NCBI GenBank assembly: GCA_013139395.1 | Contig: WTAX01000400.1 | Location: forward strand, 1-5,575 | Source of the DNA: Gammaproteobacteria bacterium | GTDB lineage: Bacteria > Pseudomonadota > Gammaproteobacteria > GRL18 | Direction: 5' to 3' | Length of the DNA: 5,575 bases | Translations under genes and position numbers: made by a program | Shown here: one piece after another, positions 1 to 5,480 of the stretch | How the letters are laid out: each line of letters starts with the position of its first letter | Position numbering within the stretch: position 1 is the first letter of the stretch | The notes under the pieces: model-generated | Told to the model about the DNA's origin: nothing | Database searches by the model: none | What the model saw: only the letters and a program-made list of their open reading frames with translations

Positions 1-1
1 T

Positions 2-736
2 TTTCTGTCATTGCGACACAGAAGTCTGGAGAATCTGTTTGCACTATGGGCATGGATTACGTTTTTCATTCTGGCACCAATTACCTGGTTCACAGTGATT
101 TTATTACCGGTCTATTCCTGGCGCAGAGGTTTTATTCGTAAAGTGATACAGCTGTTTAGTTTAATGACAGGTACGCCTTTGCGGGTTTATGGAATGCAAA
201 ATCTGCCGCCTGACAAAACCGCCATATTCGTCTGCAATCATGCCAGTTATCTGGATGGTATTTTGCTTATGGCAGCTCTGCCGGATTCATTCAGCTTTGT
301 GGCCAAAAAAGAACTGGAAAAAAATCTTATCTCCCGATTGTTTCTACAACGCATTGGCAGCATTTTTGTTGAGCGATTCGATATCCAGCGTGGCGCAGCC
401 GATGCAAATGTACTTCAGGAGCAGGTGAAAAAGGGGTATTCACTGGTTATTTTCCCTGAAGGTACCTTTACCCGAATAACCGGCTTACGTCCTTTCCGCA
501 TGGGTGCTTTTACTACCGCAGTACAAGCAAAGAAACCGGTCATTCCACTGACGCTTCGCGGCACCCGTTCTATTCTTGGCGCAGCGAGCTGGTATCCTCG
601 GCGAGGTACCGTAAGCATAAATATAAGTGAGCCTATTTATCCTCATGACTCAGGATGGAATGAGGCAATCCGCTTACGTGATGAAGCCAGACTAGAAATT
701 CTAAAACATTACAATGAACCCGATCTGGCACAATAA
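2..736 (+). CDS. PlsC-type phospholipid/glycerol acyltransferase, 5' end outside window (possibly the tail of a larger fusion)
   Basis: Membrane-associated acyltransferase of the PlsC/LPLAT superfamily. The family transfers an acyl group from acyl-ACP or acyl-CoA to a lysophospholipid such as 1-acylglycerol-3-phosphate. Residues are numbered from the TTG at 11. A hydrophobic stretch lies at 10-34. The catalytic NHxxxxD block is NHASYLD (76-82), followed by the FVERFD block near 119-124, the FPEGTFTR substrate block (148-155) and VIPLTLRG (177-184). All four hallmark acyltransferase blocks are present and the stop is TAA at 734-736. The frame stays open to the left edge with no visible start signal, so the true start is probably upstream; the TTG at 11 is only the first possible start in view. 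About 240 residues would suffice for a stand-alone PlsC. However, the wording around RGTRSIL, the PRRG motif and the EPDLA tail resembles, from memory, the C-terminal domain of AMP-ligase/acyltransferase fusion proteins. Substrate is not determinable. Confidence 0.9.
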   Translation, partial: FLSLRHRSLENLFALWAWITFFILAPITWFTVILLPVYSWRRGFIRKVIQLFSLMTGTPLRVYGMQNLPPDKTAIFVCNHASYLDGILLMAALPDSFSFVAKKELEKNLISRLFLQRIGSIFVERFDIQRGAADANVLQEQVKKGYSLVIFPEGTFTRITGLRPFRMGAFTTAVQAKKPVIPLTLRGTRSILGAASWYPRRGTVSINISEPIYPHDSGWNEAIRLRDEARLEILKHYNEPDLAQ

Positions 737-740
737 GATA

Positions 741-781
741 CTGTCAACATATTTCCAGTAATGCTGGGAATAAGTTGACAG
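741..781 (+). repeat. Strong intergenic hairpin without T-tract
   Basis: The outer arms CTGTCAAC (741-748) and GTTGACAG (774-781) are exact reverse complements. After one A-A mismatch the stem continues for nine more pairs (750-758 with 764-772, one of them G-U), leaving a five-base loop TAATG. The hairpin starts 4 bp after the acyltransferase stop and ends 50 bp before the methyltransferase start. Neither strand has a run of T after the stem, so it is not a textbook Rho-independent terminator. It could be an mRNA 3'-end stabiliser, a Rho-associated end, an operator or a REP-like dispersed repeat. A smaller inverted repeat, TGTCTA/TAGACA (794-799 and 814-819), follows and just touches the AGGAG ribosome binding site at 819-823. 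Confidence 0.7.
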
Positions 782-831
782 CAGCAAGATTAATGTCTAG
801 GTTTAAAGTATGTTAGACAGGAGTGTAGCTG

Positions 832-1617
832 ATGCATTATTTCCTTAATAAGCTAAACAAACACACAATCAGAGCATGCCTGACTCTTCTTGTTTTGTCC
901 TGTCTATTATTAGTGTCTTATCCCGCCCAGGTATCAGCATCTTCACAGGAGGATTTGAATTATATGCAAAAACGCCAGCACATGGTTCGGCTAATTGAAG
1001 ATGATGTCAGACGTACCAGTGTCTATCTTGATAAAGAAGCACTCGATCCAAAAGTCATGCAAGCTATGAGCACGGTTCCCCGACACAAGTTTGTCCCCGA
1101 AAACAGGTGGGATGATGCCTACCAGAATAATCCCCTGCCCATAGGACATGGTCAGACAATTTCTCAACCCTATATAGTCGCCATTATGACCGACTTGCTA
1201 AAATTGTCTGAGCATGACAAGGTACTGGAAATCGGTACCGGCTCCGGTTACCAGGCAGCCATCCTGGCCAAACTGGTCGACCAGGTTTACAGCATCGAAA
1301 TCATTAAGCCGCTGGGCCTTCAGGCTGCCCGGTTATTCAAGCAGCTGGATTATAAAAACATCAGCTCAAAAGTCGGTGACGGCTATTATGGCTGGGAAGA
1401 ACATGCACCCTTTGATGCCATCATAGTGACCGCAGCTGCCAGCCATATTCCACATCCCCTGATTAAGCAATTAAAACCCGGCGGACATATGATGATCCCT
1501 GTGGGCAGCCATTTTATTACCCAGCAGCTGTTATTGGTTACTAAAGCCGAAGATGGGCATATCACTACCAAACAGATACTACCTGTTCGCTTTGTGCCTC
1601 TAACAGGTGACCATTAA
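832..1617 (+). CDS. pcm: Protein-L-isoaspartate O-methyltransferase with N-terminal signal peptide (predicted exported)
   Basis: SAM-dependent enzyme of the PCMT family, which methylates L-isoaspartyl residues in damaged proteins so that they can revert to aspartate. Residues 83-88 (PRHKFV) and 101-117 (LPIGHGQTISQPY and following) form the conserved PCMT N-terminal block. Residues 131-141 (VLEIGTGSGYQ) are the SAM-binding glycine loop, with E156 as the likely ribose-binding acid. GDG at 182-184, PFDAIIVTAA at 193-202, LKPGG at 214-218 and RFVPL at 253-257 are also typical. At 261 residues it is about 50 longer than E. coli Pcm (about 208). The extra part is N-terminal: a basic start, a hydrophobic core at about 15-30, and a likely signal-peptidase I site after VSA (34-36). 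Cys24 lies in VLSC, a poor lipobox. The start is fixed by AGGAG at 819-823, 8 bases upstream. The next gene begins 31 bp downstream, so the two are probably cotranscribed. Catalytic activity outside the cytoplasm is inferred, not shown. Confidence 0.93.
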   Translation: MHYFLNKLNKHTIRACLTLLVLSCLLLVSYPAQVSASSQEDLNYMQKRQHMVRLIEDDVRRTSVYLDKEALDPKVMQAMSTVPRHKFVPENRWDDAYQNNPLPIGHGQTISQPYIVAIMTDLLKLSEHDKVLEIGTGSGYQAAILAKLVDQVYSIEIIKPLGLQAARLFKQLDYKNISSKVGDGYYGWEEHAPFDAIIVTAAASHIPHPLIKQLKPGGHMMIPVGSHFITQQLLLVTKAEDGHITTKQILPVRFVPLTGDH

Positions 1618-1648
1618 GAACAAATCACACTGCCGGTGAAGGATTAAT

Positions 1649-4123
1649 ATGTCTCAACGTATCCCTTTATTTTCCATCAGTCTGCTGTCTGCAACAGCAC
1701 TGGGTTATGAAGTATTATTAATGAGACTGTTTTCCATCATTCAATGGCATCATTTTGCTTATATGATCATCTCTCTGGCTTTACTGGGCTATGGTATCAG
1801 CGGCACCCTGATCGCTCTTTTTCAAAAACAGCTGTTAAAACACTTTAATTTTGCTTATCCCGGTTTGCTGATCCTGTTCAGTTTGTCCTCTTTGAGTTGT
1901 TATCTGATGGTACAGCAGATCCCTTTTAATGCTGAAGAGATCTTCTGGGATCCACATCAGTTGGTTTACCTGTTAAGTATCTTTTTATTACTGAGTATTC
2001 CGTTTATTTTTGCTGCCAGTGCCATTTGTCTGGCCCTGGCACAATATCCTGACTACATCTCACGCATTTACGGCATGGATCTTCTGGGTGCCGGAGCTGG
2101 CAGTTTTGCTATCGTCTTATTATTGTTTCTTGTTTTCCCGATGACAGCACTGATACTCATTGCTTTACTGGGCTTGTTCTCGGCATTGGTCGCTGCAAGA
2201 GAATTAAACCTTAAGCAGCGCTGGCTAACTCCCGGCATCATTATTGCCGGCTGTATTATTTTTTTCACCGGTGTGAGCAGCACACTCAATATTTCACCTT
2301 ATAAAGAACTAAGCCAGATTTTACGCATTAACGGAACACAGATCATCAGGCAGAATTCGAGTCCTCTGGGCTTACTCAGTATCGTTGAAAGTCCTGTTGT
2401 ACCGTTACGCCATGTACCAGGCTTGAGCCTCAATAACTTACAGGAACCTCTGGCGCAATTGGGACTTTTTACTGATGCCGGGGGGATGACAGCCATTACC
2501 CGTTATCCACGACAGACCGGAGAACTGGCTTATCTTGATCAGTTGACCTCTGCCCTGCCTTATCACCTGAATAACATTCAACGCTTATTGGTTGTCGGTG
2601 CAGGAGGTGGTTCAGATATTTTGCAGGCACAGTATCATCAGGTAGATAATATTGACGCCGTAGAGATTAATGCTCAGGTCGTAGACTTGCTTAAGAATGA
2701 GTTTGCCGAATACAGCGGCAAGCTATATCAACAACAGAATATCAAGGTTCATATTGATGATGTACGTGGTTTTCTATCTACCATCGGCACAGACAAAAAG
2801 ACTCAATTTGATCTTATCCAGATATCCTTAATGGATTCATTTAGCGCATCAGCAAGTGGTCTTTATGCATTGCACGAAAGTTATCTCTATACTCAGGAAG
2901 CCTTGCAGAACTATATTGAACATCTTTCAGCTGATGGCTACCTGGCAATAAGCCGTTGGGTAAAAACACCCCCAAGAGACGCTTTAAAGATGTTTGCCAC
3001 TGCCATCAAAGCGCTTCAACAACTCGATAAAAAAAACATTAATCAACATCTGCTGTTAATCAGGAGCTGGCAAATTAGTACTCTGCTAATAAAAAACAGT
3101 GCTTTTACTGAAAATGAAATTACTGCTGTGAAATCATTTTGTCAGCAACGTTCCTTTGATATTGCCTGGTATCCCGGCATAAGCAAAAACGAAGTGAATC
3201 GATTTAATATTTTTAATCAGGCCTATTTTTATCAGGGCGCTGGGGCTTTACTGGGTGAGCATGCCGAACAGTTTTTACAGGAATATAAATATTACCTCTA
3301 TCCTGCTACGGATGATCAACCTTTTTTTCATCATTTTTTTAAATGGTCTGTGTTACCCGAACTGCTCAGCTTGCGAGGTCAGGGTGGAGTCTTATTGATG
3401 GAAATGGGTTATCTGATTCTGATAGCAACTCTGTTATTGGCCATCGCTGCAAGTATTGTACTGATTTTATTACCACTGCTGGCCTATCGAAAAACTCAAT
3501 CTGTAAGTTCTGCAAATGGCAGCTCACATAACAGTTCTCCAATCAATCGCAGCAAACTGTTCCTGTATTTTTTTATGATCGGGCTGGCATTCCTGTTTAT
3601 TGAAATTGCCTTTATGCAGAAATTTATTCTCTTTTTACATCATCCTATTTACTCAATAAGCATTGTGCTGGCAGCCTTTTTGATCAACGCAGGAATTGGC
3701 AGTACCTGGTCCAGATATCTGGTGAAAAATTATTCCTACCAAAAAGTGATGAAATGGGCCATTTCCGGGATTATAGTCCTCAGTCTGTTATACATAGTGA
3801 TTTTAAATCCACTATTTTCCTGGCTGATTGCACTACCCATAGTCTTTAAAATCGTTTTAAGCCTGATTTTAATTGCCCCGCTGGCCATCTGTATGGGTAT
3901 GCCGTTTCCATTGGCATTATCCACACTGGGGGATAACACAGATGGGCAAGGTCAGGCTTATATCCCATGGGCATGGGGGGTAAATGGCTGCGCTTCTGTC
4001 ATCAGCGCTGTATTGGCGAGCATACTGGCAATCCATTTAGGTTTTACCGTAGTCATTCTGATCGCAATAAGTTTATATTACTTCTGTTTGTTATTGTTTC
4101 CCGGGATCTGTATCAGTCAATAA
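1649..4123 (+). CDS. Polytopic membrane protein with central spermidine-synthase-like SAM-fold domain
   Basis: This 824-residue protein has three parts. Residues 1-210 hold about seven hydrophobic segments (roughly 8-28, 36-58, 71-90, 106-131, 144-163, 164-183, 193-210). Residues about 215-570 are a soluble domain resembling SpeE. It contains LLVVGAGGGSD (313-323, glycine loop), AVEIN (337-341, the ribose-binding acid position), IDDVRGF (369-375, the IxDxR-type block), and FDLIQISLMDS (387-397). Residues about 580-820 hold about seven more membrane segments and the MGMPFPLALSTLG and AWGVNG motifs (749-761, 775-780). In true spermidine synthases the block after FD reads roughly VDSTDP. Here the first, catalytic Asp is Ser393 and only the second is kept (Asp396), so aminopropyl transfer is doubtful. 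Fusions of this kind are usually labelled spermidine synthase-like, with no established function that I know of. GAAGGA at 1638-1643 supports this ATG. It lies 31 bp after the pcm-like gene and ends 2 bp before a convergent gene. Confidence 0.85.
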   Translation: MSQRIPLFSISLLSATALGYEVLLMRLFSIIQWHHFAYMIISLALLGYGISGTLIALFQKQLLKHFNFAYPGLLILFSLSSLSCYLMVQQIPFNAEEIFWDPHQLVYLLSIFLLLSIPFIFAASAICLALAQYPDYISRIYGMDLLGAGAGSFAIVLLLFLVFPMTALILIALLGLFSALVAARELNLKQRWLTPGIIIAGCIIFFTGVSSTLNISPYKELSQILRINGTQIIRQNSSPLGLLSIVESPVVPLRHVPGLSLNNLQEPLAQLGLFTDAGGMTAITRYPRQTGELAYLDQLTSALPYHLNNIQRLLVVGAGGGSDILQAQYHQVDNIDAVEINAQVVDLLKNEFAEYSGKLYQQQNIKVHIDDVRGFLSTIGTDKKTQFDLIQISLMDSFSASASGLYALHESYLYTQEALQNYIEHLSADGYLAISRWVKTPPRDALKMFATAIKALQQLDKKNINQHLLLIRSWQISTLLIKNSAFTENEITAVKSFCQQRSFDIAWYPGISKNEVNRFNIFNQAYFYQGAGALLGEHAEQFLQEYKYYLYPATDDQPFFHHFFKWSVLPELLSLRGQGGVLLMEMGYLILIATLLLAIAASIVLILLPLLAYRKTQSVSSANGSSHNSSPINRSKLFLYFFMIGLAFLFIEIAFMQKFILFLHHPIYSISIVLAAFLINAGIGSTWSRYLVKNYSYQKVMKWAISGIIVLSLLYIVILNPLFSWLIALPIVFKIVLSLILIAPLAICMGMPFPLALSTLGDNTDGQGQAYIPWAWGVNGCASVISAVLASILAIHLGFTVVILIAISLYYFCLLLFPGICISQ

Positions 4124-4125
4124 AT

Positions 4126-4506
4126 TTAATATTTTGTAGTGACCAGATCACCTAATTCACGGTGAATTTCATCAGGATCAGTCGAATTCAATTCAAGTAA
4201 ACGTCTGAGAGTAGTTAAACTATCAATGTCAATATCAACCCACTCAAGCCCATAATGATTAGCCTCTGAATGAATGAGTTTTGCCTGCATACTGATAATC
4301 ACTTCTTCACTCAATATAAGAGTGAGTGAATACAAAACATTTTTATTGATAGCAAAGTTCTCAGGCGGTTCAATAAGTAAACCTTTAAGGGAAATATCCA
4401 GCAAACCACATTCAACATTCTGTTCATCGAATAAAATATGTACACTTGAAATAAAAGGAACTCTGCAAAAATGGCGTTTTTCATTAGTTGAGGTTAAATT
4501 TGTCAT
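4126..4506 (-). CDS. Single-domain PilZ protein, MapZ/PA4608-like c-di-GMP receptor
   Basis: This 126-residue cytosolic protein consists of one PilZ domain. The c-di-GMP binding signature is present: the RxxxR motif (KRHFCR, Arg11 and Arg15) and the DxSxxG motif (DISLKG, 37-42). The C-terminal part (IDIDSLTTLRRLLELN and a following acidic RELGDL stretch) strongly recalls PA4608/MapZ of Pseudomonas, including the helix after the barrel. In that organism MapZ binds a chemotaxis methyltransferase when loaded with c-di-GMP; whether this protein has the same partner cannot be told, and no chemotaxis gene is in view. The ATG at 4506 is preferred over the TTG at 4512. GGTGG (complement of 4514-4518) lies 7 bases before the ATG but would abut the TTG. 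The gene is convergent with the membrane SpeE-like gene, with 2 bp between stop codons, and divergent from the YqhA-like gene. Confidence 0.92.
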   Translation of the reverse strand: MTNLTSTNEKRHFCRVPFISSVHILFDEQNVECGLLDISLKGLLIEPPENFAINKNVLYSLTLILSEEVIISMQAKLIHSEANHYGLEWVDIDIDSLTTLRRLLELNSTDPDEIHRELGDLVTTKY

Positions 4507-4581
4507 ACACAATCCACCAGATTATTGTTATTCACAACTTAAGTGTAGAAGCCAAATTTAAAATAAACAACAAACACAAGA

Positions 4582-4610
4582 TTGAAAAGAAACATTAAAT
4601 TTTTTATTCT
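4582..4610 (+). promoter_or_regulatory. Possible sigma-70 promoter for the YqhA-like gene
   Basis: TTGAAA (4582-4587) matches the -35 consensus at five of six positions. It is followed after 17 bases by TATTCT (4605-4610), four of six for the -10. This would start transcription about 45 bases before the ATG at 4662. An alternative -10, TACAAT (4625-4630), is closer to consensus but lacks a good -35. The 155-bp spacer between the divergent PilZ and YqhA-like genes is very AT-rich, so chance matches are easy. I found no convincing promoter for the PilZ gene on the other strand. Confidence 0.35.
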
Positions 4611-4661
4611 TACTTAAATTTCATTACAATATAAACTCACATAACAAAACTGAGATTAAAC

Positions 4662-5177
4662 ATGTTTGAGAAATTATTTGAAAATAGCTTATGGGCATCA
4701 CGTTTTATCGTTCTTCTTGCTGTTTTTTTTGGTCTAATCGGGGCTGTTATACTCTTTATTGTGGCCAGTGTTGATATCTATGAAACATCAGCCTATGTCA
4801 TTACAACATACCTGAATCATGCCCACCCCGAACACTTTCACGAAAATGTTGTCGGCGGCATTATTGGTGCTGTTGATTTTTATCTGATTGGTGTCGTCAT
4901 GTTACTTTTTTCTTTTGGGCTGTATGAGTTATTTATTTCTGATATTGATGCCGCAAAAGATGAAGAAGGAAAAGACAGTAAAATATTAGCGATTCACACA
5001 CTTGATCAGCTCAAAGATAAAATTTCAAAAGTTATTGTGATGGTTTTAGTCGTAGGATTTTTTCAGAAAGTGGCTCAAACAGAATATAATGGCGCATTAG
5101 ATATGTTCTATTTTGCCCTGTCCATCACTGCTGTTTCTGTCGGTCTTTTCTTTTTAGGAAAAGTGGGAAAACATTGA
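4662..5177 (+). CDS. UPF0114/YqhA family inner-membrane protein
   Basis: This 171-residue protein has about four transmembrane segments (roughly 15-37, 66-92, 121-138, 147-166). Two blocks match what I recall of E. coli YqhA (about 164 residues). The first is VDFYLIGVVMLLFSFGLYELFISDID (71-96), corresponding to the conserved VD...G...SGYE.F.S.LD stretch. The second is LDQLKDKISKVIV (114-126), corresponding to the family's SLKNKVAASIV. The MFEKLFENSLWASRF start also fits the family. The function of UPF0114 proteins is not established to my knowledge. The loop between the first two helices is rich in histidine (His53, 55, 58, 60), which I do not recall in YqhA. The ribosome binding site is weak (a GAG about 10 bases upstream). 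The gene ends in tandem stops TGA TAG. It appears to be a stand-alone unit. Confidence 0.87.
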   Translation: MFEKLFENSLWASRFIVLLAVFFGLIGAVILFIVASVDIYETSAYVITTYLNHAHPEHFHENVVGGIIGAVDFYLIGVVMLLFSFGLYELFISDIDAAKDEEGKDSKILAIHTLDQLKDKISKVIVMVLVVGFFQKVAQTEYNGALDMFYFALSITAVSVGLFFLGKVGKH

Positions 5178-5205
5178 TAGAAAGAAGGAAAATAAGCCGA
5201 TAGAC

Positions 5206-5224
5206 AATAACCATTCTCATTAAC
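5206..5224 (-). promoter_or_regulatory. Fur-box-like operator
   Basis: On the minus strand this reads GTTAATGAGAATGGTTATT, which agrees with the classical 19-bp Fur consensus GATAATGATAATCATTATC at 14 positions, including the AATGA-AAT core and TTAT. It lies 29 bp after the YqhA-like stop and about 255 bp before the flavoprotein ATG. I see no clear -35/-10 pair overlapping it, although TTAACA at 5220-5225 is a fair -35. The stretch is AT-rich, which raises the chance of a coincidental match. Confidence 0.35.
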
Positions 5225-5255
5225 ATAACAGAATAATTAGCATTTCCTGATATTA

Positions 5256-5271
5256 GTCATAAAGTCATAAA
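5256..5271 (+). repeat. Tandem 8-bp direct repeat GTCATAAA x2
   Basis: GTCATAAA occurs at 5256-5263 and again at 5264-5271 with no spacer. Just downstream is TTTATA (5272-5277), a weak candidate -10. Adjacent direct repeats upstream of a start region are typical of activator binding. The half-site recalls the GTCAT of Pho boxes, but their repeat period is 11 bp and here it is 8, so no regulator is named. Confidence 0.5.
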
Positions 5272-5274
5272 TTT

Positions 5275-5314
5275 ATACCTGTTTTTCATGGAAAAAATTT
5301 GAAAAAAAAGGTAT
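5275..5314 (+). repeat. AT-rich hairpin at the front of the leader region
   Basis: ATACCT (5275-5280) pairs with AGGTAT (5309-5314). After a G-A mismatch, TTTTT (5282-5286) pairs with AAAAA (5303-5307). The loop contains a smaller TTTTTC/GAAAAA hairpin and a four-codon ATG...TGA mini-ORF (5288-5302) with no ribosome binding site. The 3' arm abuts, and by one base overlaps, the outer stem of the downstream structure. It is not followed by a T-run, so it is not a normal terminator. Confidence 0.45.
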
Positions 5315-5394
5315 CCTCCACGGTTGTTCATTAGCTCAGCCAATTTGTGTCATTTTAATTGCTCAGCTAAATAAATAGAACGCTACATTCGCAT

Positions 5395-5449
5395 AAGGGA
5401 TTTTTGATTATTCTTAACTATTATCTTAACGAATAATCAAAAATCCCTT
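5395..5449 (+). repeat. Perfect 19-bp inverted repeat with 17-nt loop
   Basis: The left arm AAGGGATTTTTGATTATTC (5395-5413) and right arm GAATAATCAAAAATCCCTT (5431-5449) are exact reverse complements. The loop also contains part of a 7-bp direct repeat TCTTAAC (5412-5418 and 5424-5430). No T-tract follows on the plus strand, so it is unlikely to be an ordinary terminator, and it lies only 31 bp before a start codon. It is either the central hairpin of a leader RNA, a large operator, or the core of a small repeat element. Confidence 0.85.
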
Positions 5450-5468
5450 CAAACTCAATCCGCTCCGT

Positions 5469-5474
5469 GGAGGA
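5469..5474 (+). promoter_or_regulatory. Strong Shine-Dalgarno site GGAGGA for the flavoprotein gene
   Basis: GGAGGA ends 6 bases before the ATG at 5481, a near-ideal sequence and spacing that fixes this start. It is notable because it forms the 3' arm of the 10-bp inverted repeat with 5314-5323, so it can be occluded in the transcript. Confidence 0.85.
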
Positions 5475-5480
5475 AATTCG

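Larger units (their letters stand above)
5314..5474 (+). promoter_or_regulatory. Candidate structured 5' leader (three-way junction) that can mask the ribosome binding site
   Basis: Three nested pairings are visible. The outer stem is TCCTCCACGG (5314-5323) with CCGTGGAGGA (5465-5474), 10 perfect pairs. The first inner hairpin is TTAGCTCAGC (5331-5340) with GCTCAGCTAA (5361-5370), nine pairs with one C-C mismatch; it extends by AATT/AATT (5342-5345 with 5357-5360) past a bulged C, leaving an 11-base loop. The second is a perfect 19-bp stem (5395-5413 with 5431-5449). Together they form a closed multibranch fold ending 6 bases before the ATG at 5481. The outer stem's 3' arm includes the whole GGAGGA ribosome binding site, and its 5' arm includes TCCTCC, a perfect anti-Shine-Dalgarno. 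This suggests translational control of the downstream flavoprotein gene. It matches no riboswitch class I can name. The alternative is a 161-bp miniature inverted-repeat element with 10-bp ends, but no target-site duplication is visible. Confidence 0.5.

Noticed and set aside
775..803. Perfect TTGACA -35 followed 17 bp later by TAGGTT as a promoter for pcm
   Set aside because: The -10 matches only three of six positions, and the TTGACA is fully explained as an arm of the 741-781 hairpin.
3343..3531. 62-codon ORF inside the membrane SpeE-like gene
   Set aside because: It is an overlapping alternative frame of a well-supported gene with low-complexity Ser/Thr-rich content and no start signal.
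4274..4561. 95-codon plus-strand ORF opposite the PilZ gene
   Set aside because: It is antisense to a clear PilZ domain, has no family features and no ribosome site; it is a shadow frame.
5256..5271. Pho box
   Set aside because: Pho boxes repeat every 11 bp with CTGTCAT-type units. Here the period is 8 bp and the leading CT is absent.
5314..5474. Insertion sequence or MITE bounded by the 10-bp inverted repeat
   Set aside because: No flanking target duplication is visible (GTA versus AAT), and the right end coincides exactly with a functional ribosome site. It is kept only as the alternative to the leader-RNA reading.
5242..5477. ATTTCCT (5242-5248) is complementary to AGGAAAT (5471-5477), an alternative partner for the ribosome site
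   Set aside because: A 7-base match across 220 bases of AT-rich sequence is expected by chance, and the 10-bp pairing at 5314-5323 is much better.
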